A stretch of 42,166 nucleotides of DNA from CAZGRP01 sp964527995 (GTDB lineage: Bacteria > Zhuqueibacterota > Zhuqueibacteria > Oceanimicrobiales > CAZGRP01). The DNA lies in assembly GCA_964527995.1 (NCBI GenBank), contig CAZGRP010000035.1:1-42166 (forward strand), in the 5' to 3' direction. The notes under the pieces are model-generated. The model was not told the origin of the DNA, did not search any database, and worked only from the letters and a program-made list of their open reading frames with translations. Below, one piece after another: positions 1 through 8,695 of this stretch (positions within the stretch are counted from its first letter, which is position 1; each line of letters starts with the position of its first letter). Made by a program: the position numbers and the translations under genes.

Positions 1-36
1 CCGAAGCGGTCCCAAGAGATGAAGCAGGCGCCATGA
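1..36 (+). CDS. 3' end of an unidentified upstream gene (partial)
   Basis: An open frame enters from the left edge and ends at the TGA at 34-36, encoding only a C-terminal tail reading PKRSQEMKQAP. The stop overlaps the ATG of the next gene in the classic ATGA arrangement, which suggests a translationally coupled operon that continues to the left. Twelve codons are too few to identify the product. Confidence 0.45.
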   Translation, partial: PKRSQEMKQAP

Positions 37-1214
37 CACCCGATCGAGTCCAGCAGCTTTACGAAACTACCCGCCACGACCTGCTCGAGGACGTCGTTCC
101 ATTCTGGCTTCGCTACTCTCTCGACACCGAATACGGCGGCTATCTTCACTGTCTTGACCGCGACGGCTCGGTCTACGGCAGTGATAAGTCGATGTGGATC
201 CAGTGCCGGGCGGTGTGGCTCTACTCCCGACTCTACCGCACGGTGGAGGCACGTCCAGAGTGGCTGGACGCCGCCAGGCTGGGATTCGACTTCGTCACCG
301 CGCACGGTTTCGATGCCGACGGCCGCCTGTTCTTCCAGGTTACTCGTGACGGCCGGCCGCTGCGCAAGCGCCGCTATCTGTTCACCGAAGCCTTCGCGGT
401 TCTGGCCTGTGCCGAGTATGGCGGAGCCAGCGGCGATGAGCGCGCCCTGCAGCAGGCCTGGGATACGTTTCGGCTGATGGTCGAGCTCTATCGAACACCT
501 GGCGCCCTTCCGCCGAAGATCATCCCGGAGACCCGCGTTTCCAAGTCTCACGCCGTGCCGATGATCCTGCTGGCCGTCACCCAGGAACTCCGCGAGTTCG
601 ACTCCGACCCGCTGGCGGCCGAGATCGCCGAGGAGTGCATCGATCAGATTGTCCATCATTTTGTAAAACCTGAGGAACGGGCTCTGCTGGAGACGGTCGG
701 GCCGAACGGGGAGCGACTCGATTCGCCTGAAGGGCGGTGCATGAATCCAGGCCACGCCATCGAGTCAGCCTGGTTTCTGATGCACGAGGCGCGCCAGCGG
801 AACGATTCCGCGCTCCTGCGTACCGCACTGGACATTCTCGACTGGTCGCTGGAGCGTGGTTGGGACGAGGTGCATGGGGGGCTCTACTACTTCATCGATG
901 TCGAAGACAAGCCGCCCCAGCGGCTGGAGTGGGACATGAAGCTGTGGTGGCCGCACACCGAGGCTCTTTACGCCTTGTTGCTGGCCTACCATGCGACCGG
1001 GCAACAGAGCTACGCCGATGCCTATGAGAAAGTCCGCCGGTGGGCTCTTGACCATTTTGCCGATCCCGAATTCGGCGAATGGTACGGGTATCTGCACCGC
1101 GACGGCACCGTCGCCCTGCCGGTCAAAGGGTCGATGTGGAAGGGGCCGTTCCACCTGCCCCGGGCCCAGCTCCTGACCCTTCGACTGCTGGAAGAGATGA
1201 TGGCCGCTATCTGA
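33..1214 (+). CDS. AGE family (N-acylglucosamine 2-epimerase-like) sugar epimerase/isomerase
   Basis: The 393-residue protein has the length and motif order of the AGE/cellobiose 2-epimerase family, cytosolic (alpha/alpha)6-barrel enzymes that interconvert C2 epimers or ketose/aldose forms. Visible family motifs are the tryptophan/arginine-rich segment near residues 55-70, NPGHAIE with His241, WWPHTEAL with His308 and the late GPFHLPRA with His374, so the catalytic histidines appear intact. The start overlaps the preceding stop by four bases (ATGA), implying coupling to an upstream gene. It is the last gene of its strand and runs convergently into the SSS transporter with only nine bases between stops. 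The substrate (N-acetylglucosamine, mannose, cellobiose or similar) cannot be read from sequence alone. Confidence 0.9.
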   Translation: MTPDRVQQLYETTRHDLLEDVVPFWLRYSLDTEYGGYLHCLDRDGSVYGSDKSMWIQCRAVWLYSRLYRTVEARPEWLDAARLGFDFVTAHGFDADGRLFFQVTRDGRPLRKRRYLFTEAFAVLACAEYGGASGDERALQQAWDTFRLMVELYRTPGALPPKIIPETRVSKSHAVPMILLAVTQELREFDSDPLAAEIAEECIDQIVHHFVKPEERALLETVGPNGERLDSPEGRCMNPGHAIESAWFLMHEARQRNDSALLRTALDILDWSLERGWDEVHGGLYYFIDVEDKPPQRLEWDMKLWWPHTEALYALLLAYHATGQQSYADAYEKVRRWALDHFADPEFGEWYGYLHRDGTVALPVKGSMWKGPFHLPRAQLLTLRLLEEMMAAI

Positions 1215-1223
1215 AGCTCCGTC

Positions 1224-2999
1224 TCACGCCTCTAAAGCCCCATCTCCTCGGGCCTCCAGACTCGCCATGAAACTTCCATAGGTTCGCTTGAACGCGTAAG
1301 CAAGGCCCCCGCCGATCACTGCGAACACGCCGACCTCAAGCCATTTCCCGACATAGACGTGGTTGAAGGCGATGGTGCCGCTGGCGACAGCCGCTGCACC
1401 CAGAACGGCGATTCCCAAGCCGCGATTGATACCGCCTGTGGGCGGATCCGCGGTGATGGCCTTGGCCGCAATCGGTCCCCACAGGCCGAGCGGCTTTGCT
1501 CTGCGATAGAACTGCACCAGAGTGGCTTCGTCATCGGGCTCTGTGAGCAGGGAGACAGCCAGCCAGAGCACGGTTGTCAGAGCAATCGAGATGAGGACGT
1601 GGGCATAAGCGGTCGCATTGCTGAAGAGGACGTATTTCACCAGCAGAAAGATCAGCGGCCCGCCGAAGGATGCCGCGACCCGCGCTTTGGCGTTGAATCG
1701 CCACCACCACCACTGGGCCCAGTTGGCGGTCAGTTCTGCCGAGCTCAATCCGAGCATGAAGATGGCGATGTCAATCACGTTCGTCGCTTTCAGCGCCACG
1801 ACCAGGCTGAGAGCGATGATCACAAACATCACCGAGCGGCCGACGTTCATGTAGTGGGTCTCGGACTGATTGGGGCGCAGCAGTCGCCGATAGATATCGG
1901 AAAGAAAGACCTGCGAACCAAAGTTGAGGTTTGAATCGACGGTGGACATGATGGAGGCGGCCATGCCGGCAATGGCAATCCCCAGGAGCCCGGGAGGCAT
2001 GTAATGGGCCAGAAGGAGGCCGTAGGCGGTTTCCTTGTTCAATTCGCCGGTGTGCAGTCCGGGCCAGCGCACCATGGCGCCAAGTGCCGGCAGGGTGAGC
2101 ACGGCCAGCAGCAGGAAAAGGACGATCTCGGCCCAGATATAGAGCTTCGACGCCTCTCGACTGTTGCGGCAGGAGAGGATTCGCTGTCCCTCCATCGCTC
2201 CGCCCATGGGGGCAACATCGCCGCCGTAGCCGATGGCCGTCCCCAGAGTCCAGGCCACAAGACCGACGATCCCCAACATCTCGTGGCCGGCCGGCGGGAC
2301 CCAGCTCACCACCGAGGGACCGAAGGTGTCCACGAGCCGTTCATAGAGTCCGGCTGGGCCGCCAAAGTCTTGCAAAACCAGCACGGAAAGGACCAGCGAA
2401 GAGAGGATGATGACCACCGTCTGGGCCACATCGGTGAACACCACCCCGGCGTAGCCGGAAAGGAAAACATAGATGAGGACCACGGGGATCACCGTCGAGT
2501 AGGTGGCCAGACGCGACCAGCCGAGCACCGGGCCCATCACTTTGTGGAGACCGAGAAGGCCGGCGCCCGTCCAGGCCACCACCGCAATGAAGGCGCTCCG
2601 GGTGGCGATCCAGGCTCGCATGGTGGTCGCCAGGCGGCCGGCAAAACGGATCTCGTAGAACTCCGGCGAAGTGAAGAGCCGCAGGCGCCGCCAGAAGAAG
2701 GCAAAGAGAACCGCCGCAACCATGAAGGCCAGTCCGAAGCGCGAGATGTAGAACCAGTAGACGAACAGACCGCTGATCACCGTCATGCCGCAGTAAGCCG
2801 GCGCCACATCGGTGTTCATGGAGGTGGCGGCGTAGGAGACTCCATTCACCCACCCGGGTAGTTTGCGGCCGGCAAGAAAGTAGTTCTCGATGCCGCGGGC
2901 GCTGAATCTGCGGAAGCCGAACCCAACCACCAGGAGGCCGGCCAGATAGACCCCGATGATGGCGATATCAACTGTCGTCAGGTGCATCGTATCCGTCAT
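1224..2999 (-). CDS. sodium:solute symporter (SSS family)
   Basis: The 591-residue protein is strongly hydrophobic, with about 13-14 predicted membrane helices. It begins with the typical SSS pattern: a first helix, then ENYFLAGRKLPGW and a second helix rich in small residues (SYAATSMNTD). SSS proteins are inner-membrane LeuT-fold carriers that use sodium to import sugars, amino acids, organic acids or nucleosides. It is the last gene of a minus-strand run after the NSS transporter (78-bp gap), the aminotransferase and the metallo-hydrolase. The ATG at 2999 was kept, but an in-frame ATG at 2987 is also possible because neither has a strong ribosome site. The substrate is unknown. Confidence 0.9.
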   Translation of the reverse strand: MTDTMHLTTVDIAIIGVYLAGLLVVGFGFRRFSARGIENYFLAGRKLPGWVNGVSYAATSMNTDVAPAYCGMTVISGLFVYWFYISRFGLAFMVAAVLFAFFWRRLRLFTSPEFYEIRFAGRLATTMRAWIATRSAFIAVVAWTGAGLLGLHKVMGPVLGWSRLATYSTVIPVVLIYVFLSGYAGVVFTDVAQTVVIILSSLVLSVLVLQDFGGPAGLYERLVDTFGPSVVSWVPPAGHEMLGIVGLVAWTLGTAIGYGGDVAPMGGAMEGQRILSCRNSREASKLYIWAEIVLFLLLAVLTLPALGAMVRWPGLHTGELNKETAYGLLLAHYMPPGLLGIAIAGMAASIMSTVDSNLNFGSQVFLSDIYRRLLRPNQSETHYMNVGRSVMFVIIALSLVVALKATNVIDIAIFMLGLSSAELTANWAQWWWWRFNAKARVAASFGGPLIFLLVKYVLFSNATAYAHVLISIALTTVLWLAVSLLTEPDDEATLVQFYRRAKPLGLWGPIAAKAITADPPTGGINRGLGIAVLGAAAVASGTIAFNHVYVGKWLEVGVFAVIGGGLAYAFKRTYGSFMASLEARGDGALEA

Positions 3000-3077
3000 A
3001 GAACTGGTTCCCCGACTGCGATGCTGGCCGTACCTGGGATGGAACCGCGCTGCAGGGTCGATCGACCACCGCGGCAG

Positions 3078-4430
3078 TCAGTTCCAGATGGTGACGTTGA
3101 AAACTGATTCCAGCCACCAGTTGATGCCCACAAACAGGATGGCCACGGGGATGACGACTCGCATCCACCAGTAGAGAAAGAGCGGAAAAGGTCGTGATGC
3201 TCCGCGGGACAGCTCCTTCAAAGCCTGCGACCTGTGGATACACCAGACGGTCGTCAGAAGGGCACACAGTGCCCCGATCGTCTGCATGCCCGAGCCAAAG
3301 GTCAGATCCCACGGGATAAAGACTTTCAGGTTGACCATGGGCGGAATCGCCAGCAGAAATACGATGCCGGCGATGATGGGCACGGCTTTTTTTCGGCTCA
3401 AACGGGTGTTGTCCAGGAGGCCACCGACGACCACCTCGAAAGCGGCGACATCGGACAGATAGGCGGCGCCGAATAGACCGGCAAAAAAGAGCAGCCCGAA
3501 GAGCCAACCCGCCGGCATTTGGGCGAATGTCTTTGGCAGCGTGGAGAAGATCAGTCCCGGCCCTGAATCGGGCTGCAGGCCGAACGCGAAGACCGCCGGG
3601 AAAATCGCCAGGCCTGCAAGCAGGCCGGCCAGGGTGTCGCCGAGGCCGGTGAACAGGGCGTTCTTCGGGATGTCGGCGTCTTTGTCGAGATAGGAGCCGT
3701 AGATCACCATGAAGGTCCCGCCCAGGGAAAGCGAAAACACCGCCTGGCCCAGGGCTGCGGCCATCACCGAGCCGGTGAGGGCGCTGAACCGCAGGCCGCC
3801 GAGATACCAGCGGATCCCTGCACCCGCTCCTGCCAGAGTGGCCGAACGCACGATGAGCACCAGCAGGATGGCGAACAGCATCGGCGTCACCACCTTGCTG
3901 ACCCTCTCGATGCCGCGCCTGAGGCCCTTGACCACGACGATGGCGCACGACAGAATGACCATCGCCGTCATTACCAGCTGCAGCACGAAGGAGGTCAGGC
4001 TGAAGCCGGCGTCGGGAGGTAGGATGGCGGCTGCATTCAGCCTACCGCCCAGGGCCTGCACCACCTCGGCCAGCGCGTAATAGGCGACCCAGCCAATGGT
4101 GTTCGAGTAGTAGCCGGTGGCGAAGATGACGACCGCGAACAGGAGCATACCGACGGCCTTGCCTTGCGGGAACCCGCCGTACTCGAAGGCGCCCAGTGGT
4201 CCGCGGCGGGTATGGCGGCCGAGGGTCCATTCGGCCATCAAAGCGGGAATGCCGATGAAGAGGACGACGCCGACATAGAAGAGCACAAAGGCGGCGCCGC
4301 CGAACCGGCCGGCCATGTAGGGGAAGCGCCAGACGTTGCCCAGGCCGACGGCAACGCCGATCATGGTCATCAGCAGACCGAAGTTCGAGGCAAAGGTTTC
4401 GCGTTTGCGATTCTTATGCTGGTTGGCCAT
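3078..4430 (-). CDS. sodium-dependent transporter, NSS/SNF family
   Basis: The 450-residue protein begins with the diagnostic NSS first helix, GVAVGLGNVWRFPY near residues 25-38, whose unwound segment binds sodium and substrate in LeuT-type transporters. About 11-12 hydrophobic segments follow. Bacterial members usually import neutral amino acids or related amines. It sits 45 bp after the PLP-dependent enzyme and before an SSS transporter on the same strand, so uptake and transamination or desulfuration of an amino acid-like compound is plausible but inferred. No strong ribosome site is visible before the ATG. Confidence 0.92.
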   Translation of the reverse strand: MANQHKNRKRETFASNFGLLMTMIGVAVGLGNVWRFPYMAGRFGGAAFVLFYVGVVLFIGIPALMAEWTLGRHTRRGPLGAFEYGGFPQGKAVGMLLFAVVIFATGYYSNTIGWVAYYALAEVVQALGGRLNAAAILPPDAGFSLTSFVLQLVMTAMVILSCAIVVVKGLRRGIERVSKVVTPMLFAILLVLIVRSATLAGAGAGIRWYLGGLRFSALTGSVMAAALGQAVFSLSLGGTFMVIYGSYLDKDADIPKNALFTGLGDTLAGLLAGLAIFPAVFAFGLQPDSGPGLIFSTLPKTFAQMPAGWLFGLLFFAGLFGAAYLSDVAAFEVVVGGLLDNTRLSRKKAVPIIAGIVFLLAIPPMVNLKVFIPWDLTFGSGMQTIGALCALLTTVWCIHRSQALKELSRGASRPFPLFLYWWMRVVIPVAILFVGINWWLESVFNVTIWN

Positions 4431-4475
4431 AGGCGCCCGTGGGGGTGGGTCGCAGCCGCAAACGATGCCGGGAAA

Positions 4476-5681
4476 TCAGCTCGTGCACCTTTTCAGCGCC
4501 GCCACCATCCTGTCGATGTCTTCATGGTTGTTGTAGAAATGTGTGGAGACACGGATGCCGCCGACGCCTGAGGTGTAGCGAATGGCCAGGTAGATCTTCT
4601 CTCTCAGTAGCCTGTCGAGAAGCGCCTGGTCTTCGCTGGCGGAGTCGTAGTACCGGAACACCGTGATCCCGGACCGGGCCTGCGGCTCCCGAGGCGTGAC
4701 CACGCGCGCACCGGCCCTGGCCAGCTCGTCGTGAAGGAGATCGGTGAGCCTGCGGATGTGCGCTTCGATCGTGCCGATACCGACCTGGTTGATCAACTCG
4801 AGGGATTTGCCCAGACCGATAGCGCCCGGGTAATTGGAGGTGCCGGCGATCTCGAATTTCCTGGCTGTCGCTGGAAAGCGGTAGTCCCGGTAGGGCGAGA
4901 TTTCAGGGGTGCGAAAGTACTCGGCCCAGCCGCCGCTGGGCTCTTCCAGAGCCAGGTAGCCGTAGGAAGCGGGCTCGAGCGCCTGCAGGGCACGGTCCGC
5001 AATAAACAGGACGCCACATCCAAACGGTGCATTGAGCCACTTGTGCCCGCCTGCCGCTACGAAATCGGCAAACTGCGCCGACAGGTCGATCTCCATCGCC
5101 CCCATCTCCTGGATGGCGTCCACCACCAGCCAGATGCCGCGGGACCGGCAGATTTCGCCAAGCCGGCGGATGTCGATGCGGTATCCAGAGCACCACTGCA
5201 CCGAAGAAACGCAGACGACCTTCGTCCGCGTGTCCATCGCAGCCTCGAAGTCCTCGGGGGTGAGAACGCCGCCATCATGGCTGCGAACAGGTTTGATCTC
5301 GATCCCGGCACTGGCTTGTTTCCTGGCCCAGGGTATGGCCACCTGGAGAAATTCGGTGTCGGCGATGAGAACATTCTCCCCCTTGTGCAGGGGAATGGCG
5401 TTGGCTGCGATGTTCAGGGCGTGTGTGGTGCTCTCGACGAGGGCGATGTTCTGCGGGCGCGTGTGCAGCAGCTTGGCCGCCTGGTGTACGGCCGCCGTCC
5501 TCATCCGGTCCATAGCGATGTGGTGCAGCGAGGCGTCCTCGGCATCGCAGAGCAGAGCCATGTCGAGGAACCGGGTGACAGCCTGGTGGGCCTGCCTCGG
5601 GATCAGGCTGACGCAGGCGGCGTCGAGAAAAACTTTGTTCTGTAGACCTGCAAAACAACCTCTGGCTTCTTCGAGAGTCAT
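4476..5681 (-). CDS. class V aminotransferase / cysteine desulfurase-like PLP enzyme
   Basis: The 401-residue protein has a fold-type I PLP pattern: ESTTHALN near residues 83-90 (cofactor phosphate region), LVVDAIQEMG with Asp188 contacting the pyridine nitrogen, and AAGGHKWLN with Lys214 as the Schiff-base lysine. The layout fits the NifS/CsdA/isopenicillin-N-epimerase-like branch. I see no obvious catalytic-cysteine loop of a true desulfurase in the C-terminal third (around ARSGITVF), so epimerase or lyase activity is equally possible. The ATG at 5681 was chosen because GGTGGA lies six bases upstream; a TTG at 5708 would add nine residues. It lies downstream of the metallo-hydrolase and upstream of the NSS transporter in one minus-strand operon. 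Confidence 0.85.
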   Translation of the reverse strand: MTLEEARGCFAGLQNKVFLDAACVSLIPRQAHQAVTRFLDMALLCDAEDASLHHIAMDRMRTAAVHQAAKLLHTRPQNIALVESTTHALNIAANAIPLHKGENVLIADTEFLQVAIPWARKQASAGIEIKPVRSHDGGVLTPEDFEAAMDTRTKVVCVSSVQWCSGYRIDIRRLGEICRSRGIWLVVDAIQEMGAMEIDLSAQFADFVAAGGHKWLNAPFGCGVLFIADRALQALEPASYGYLALEEPSGGWAEYFRTPEISPYRDYRFPATARKFEIAGTSNYPGAIGLGKSLELINQVGIGTIEAHIRRLTDLLHDELARAGARVVTPREPQARSGITVFRYYDSASEDQALLDRLLREKIYLAIRYTSGVGGIRVSTHFYNNHEDIDRMVAALKRCTS

Positions 5682-5724
5682 GTCTGTTCCACCGATGGAG
5701 AGCTGCAAAGGTGAAGAGGGTCGG

Positions 5725-6675
5725 TCAGTAGACGTCGAGATCGTTGCCGGAGACCACCTTGCCGCTGTAGATGCTGCGGACCTCCTCGAGAAGTTCCTCC
5801 TCGGTAGAGCCCCAAAAGAGCTGGTGATAGAGGATCAGCAGCCCGGGCCTGGCTTCGGCCGCGATCTTGGCGAGTTCGACGGAAGAGGTATGGAAACTGG
5901 CATGGTAGCGCTGCCAGAGCGGAGGTCGCCTCTGGAATCCGGCCTGCGAGTAGACCTCGTGGATCAACACATCACAACGATCGCAGTTCTCGACGATGGC
6001 TTCAGTCGGAGCAGTGTCGCCGGAGACGACGATGGTCCGGTCCGGTGTCTCAAAGCGATAGCCGAAAGACTGCGGCCATGAACCGTGCTTGACCAGGAAC
6101 GCCTTTACCGTGACGTTCTGATCGCGATAGATGACGCCCGGCTCGATCTCATGCACACGGACCTTGTACCCTTCGCGGTTGATCGGCTCCAGGCCTTCGG
6201 TGCGAATGCGGATGTCCTCCTGATAAGCCTCGAGGATGTGCTCGGTCATCGAGCGCAGGCCCTTGGGACCGTATGCCTCCAGCGGCTCGTCCCGTTCGAG
6301 CACCCACGGTGTGAAGATGAGGTCCGGATAGCCGACGGTGTGGTCACTGTGCAGGTGAGTGATGAATACCCGCTTCAGGTTTTCCACGGCCAGCGCTTTC
6401 ACTCCGCGCCGGAAGGCCGCTGCGGCACGCCGAACGACACCGGGACCGCAATCGATGAGGTAGGGGGTGTCGTTCACGACGATGGCCACCGCCGGACCGG
6501 AACGATCGGGATCGGCGTTCGGGGTGCCGGTGCCAAGAAGGACGATCTGCGAGACGGCACTGCCTTGGGATTGCTGAACCGGGTCTTCTTTTTCGGTGCT
6601 CTGGCCGGATGCAGCGTGCCAGCGACTCAGGATCAGCCCGGCGACCCAGAGTGCCGCGAGCCATCGCTTTGCCAT
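5725..6675 (-). CDS. secreted metallo-beta-lactamase-fold hydrolase (RNase Z/arylsulfatase-like)
   Basis: The 316-residue protein carries the zinc motif THLHSDH (HxHxDH), an upstream GTGTPN turn, SGDT and later histidines, in the order seen in the RNase Z-like branch of the metallo-beta-lactamase fold. It begins with a clear signal peptide (WLAALWVAGLILSRW, cleavage around ASGQ), so it should act in the periplasm or outside the cell; a tRNA-processing role is therefore unlikely. The frame stays open upstream to 6918, but the ATG at 6675 is preferred: AGGAGGA at 6681-6687 lies five bases before it, the signal peptide begins there, and a good minus-strand promoter lies between 6710 and 6738. 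It is the first gene of the four-gene minus operon. Its substrate is unknown. Confidence 0.88.
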   Translation of the reverse strand: MAKRWLAALWVAGLILSRWHAASGQSTEKEDPVQQSQGSAVSQIVLLGTGTPNADPDRSGPAVAIVVNDTPYLIDCGPGVVRRAAAAFRRGVKALAVENLKRVFITHLHSDHTVGYPDLIFTPWVLERDEPLEAYGPKGLRSMTEHILEAYQEDIRIRTEGLEPINREGYKVRVHEIEPGVIYRDQNVTVKAFLVKHGSWPQSFGYRFETPDRTIVVSGDTAPTEAIVENCDRCDVLIHEVYSQAGFQRRPPLWQRYHASFHTSSVELAKIAAEARPGLLILYHQLFWGSTEEELLEEVRSIYSGKVVSGNDLDVY

Positions 6676-6709
6676 CACATTCCTCCTGGGGTTGGATTCT
6701 CGCCCCCGC

Positions 6710-6738
6710 AATCTAATGGCCAGAATCGATGATGTCAA
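6710..6738 (-). promoter_or_regulatory. predicted sigma-70-like promoter of the minus-strand operon
   Basis: On the minus strand TTGACA (6738-6733) is followed after 17 bases by TAGATT (6715-6710). Transcription would start near 6703, about 28 bases before the chosen start of the metallo-hydrolase gene, and would drive that gene, the PLP enzyme and the two transporters. Confidence 0.6.
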
Positions 6739-6774
6739 GGCAAAATCCTTTTCAGCTCGGGCTGACTTTTTCTC

Positions 6775-6804
6775 TTGACTCCGGCGGATTGAGTTTCGTA
6801 TACT
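6775..6804 (+). promoter_or_regulatory. predicted sigma-70-like promoter of the SSS/oxidoreductase operon
   Basis: TTGACT (6775-6780) and TATACT (6799-6804) are separated by 18 bases. The start point would be near 6811, giving a leader of about 80 bases before the SSS gene. It is divergent from the promoter at 6710-6738, with the two -35 boxes only about 36 bases apart, so one regulator could control both operons. Confidence 0.6.
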
Positions 6805-6892
6805 GCAAGCCATAGCGCGCACGGCCTTTGCGGCGCCGCCGCTGGGCACTGCAGGAACTGGAAACCAAACCCGAGGCGGAGTCGAGACCTTT

Positions 6893-8695
6893 ATGGTACT
6901 GAAACACGTCAATGCCATCGACTATGCGTTCATCATTCTCTACATGTTCATCGTGGCGGCGACCGGGGTTTACCTGAGCCGTTACAACCGCAACACAGCC
7001 GACTACTTCAAAGGTGGGGGCAGGGTGCCGTGGCTGGTGGCTGGGCTGTCGAACTTCGTCTCCGGGTTTTCGGCCTACATGTTCGTTGCCGCGGCCGGCT
7101 ATACCTACAAGAACGGCATTGCGGCGGTGCTGCTGTTTACCAGCGCCTTCTGGGCCTATTGGCTCGGCTATTTTATCTACGGTGTGCGCTGGCGGCGGAC
7201 GCGGCTCGATTCGCCGGCCCAATATCTAACCCGGCGGTTCTCGCAAAGTACCACCTATTTTTATACCTTCATCTCGGTGCTGCCATCGATCGTGTCGATG
7301 GGGATTGCCATCTACACCCTCTCCATCTTCATCTCCAGCGCCCTTGGCATCAGCGAGCTACGTCTCTCTGTCCTCGGTCTTCAGCTCACCGGCTTTCAGA
7401 TGACCATGATCGGCACCGGCGTCGTCATGATCGTCTATACCGGGTTCGGTGGTCTGTGGGCTGTGGTGATCACCGACTTCATCCAGTTTCTCATCCTGAT
7501 GATTATGACGCTGGTGATTTTTCCGGTCGCCTTCATCTACCTCGGAGGCGATGCCGGCTTTTTCGGTGGGGTCCAGAAGCTCCTCACCCAATCGCCGCCG
7601 GGCTATTTTCACTTCGGTTCCACGGGCCAGACGCCGTTCTTTTTCATGGCTTTCGTGCTTAATGTCATGCTCGGCTACAACGTCCGCTGGCACGTGGCGC
7701 AGCGATATTACAGCGTGCCCGACGAGCGTGACACCCGCAAGATGGCGGTGCTCTGCAGTGTCCTCAGCCTGATCGGCCCTCTCATGTGGATCGTTCCGAC
7801 GATGGTGTCGCGGCAGATCTTCCCCGACATCGCCCAGATGTGGCCTTCGATTCCAGTGCCCGAAGAGGCTTCGTTCGTCAGCCTGGCGCTGCTGGTGCTG
7901 CCCCATGGGATGATCGGCGTCGTGGTTTCAGCGATGTTTGCGGCGACCATGAGTTCGGCCGACACTACGTTCAACTGGCTTTCGGCCGTCATCACCAAGG
8001 ACATCTATGTGCCGCTGGCGCGCCAGCTCACCGCCCGGGTACCGTCGGACCGCACTCAGTTGCGTTTCGGCAAGACGACCATTGCCGTCATCGGGGTTTT
8101 GTCCATCCTGGTCTCCATCTGGGTGCCCCGGTTCGGCGGTGCCTTCGATTTCACCTTGAAATTTGCCAGCTTCTACGATCCGTCCCTGCTGATCGTCGTC
8201 GCCGTCAGCCTGCTGATGCTGCGTACGCCGTGGTGGTCGGGCATCGCCGCCGCCAGCGCCGGGGTCTCGGTTGTCATCCTATCGAACCTCTTTCTCGACC
8301 TGAACGGCTTCCAGTACGAGTTCAATACCTTCCTCGGCAGCGGCACGACGGTTCTGGTCTTGTGGCTCAGTCGCTATTTCCCCACCAAGAAGGCGGAGCC
8401 CCAGCCCCGCCTGGAGTCGTTGATTGAGGACCTGCGGACGCCGGCGCTGGTGGAGGAGGGCGCCGACGTGGCTCCGGCCGACTTCTCGGTCTACGGCATC
8501 ATCGGCAAGCTGGCCATGGGACTCGGCCTGATGCTGATGCTGTTACCGCTGGCGCCCGTCCAGCACGATGGCAAGCTGATCAACTTCTACGGCGGCGCCC
8601 TGGCCTTCGCTGTCGGTCTGGCAATTTTCTATTTCAGCCGGCGGACGCGGGTCAACGCGGCGGCGAAGCCGACAGCAGCGGAGGTGGCTCCATGA
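6893..8695 (+). CDS. sodium:solute symporter (SSS family)
   Basis: This 600-residue, highly hydrophobic protein shows the SSS pattern: TADYFKGGGRVPW after helix 1, a small-residue-rich second helix (GLSNFVSGFSAYM), and MSSADTTFNWLSAV in the helix-8 region that in SSS carriers contributes the sodium site. The C-terminal 60 residues hold one more helix and a short polar tail. It is the first gene after the promoter at 6775-6804, and its stop overlaps the start of the Gfo/Idh/MocA oxidoreductase by four bases, so the two are translationally coupled. That coupling suggests the imported compound is a sugar or polyol oxidised by the oxidoreductase; this is inference. Confidence 0.92.
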   Translation: MVLKHVNAIDYAFIILYMFIVAATGVYLSRYNRNTADYFKGGGRVPWLVAGLSNFVSGFSAYMFVAAAGYTYKNGIAAVLLFTSAFWAYWLGYFIYGVRWRRTRLDSPAQYLTRRFSQSTTYFYTFISVLPSIVSMGIAIYTLSIFISSALGISELRLSVLGLQLTGFQMTMIGTGVVMIVYTGFGGLWAVVITDFIQFLILMIMTLVIFPVAFIYLGGDAGFFGGVQKLLTQSPPGYFHFGSTGQTPFFFMAFVLNVMLGYNVRWHVAQRYYSVPDERDTRKMAVLCSVLSLIGPLMWIVPTMVSRQIFPDIAQMWPSIPVPEEASFVSLALLVLPHGMIGVVVSAMFAATMSSADTTFNWLSAVITKDIYVPLARQLTARVPSDRTQLRFGKTTIAVIGVLSILVSIWVPRFGGAFDFTLKFASFYDPSLLIVVAVSLLMLRTPWWSGIAAASAGVSVVILSNLFLDLNGFQYEFNTFLGSGTTVLVLWLSRYFPTKKAEPQPRLESLIEDLRTPALVEEGADVAPADFSVYGIIGKLAMGLGLMLMLLPLAPVQHDGKLINFYGGALAFAVGLAIFYFSRRTRVNAAAKPTAAEVAP

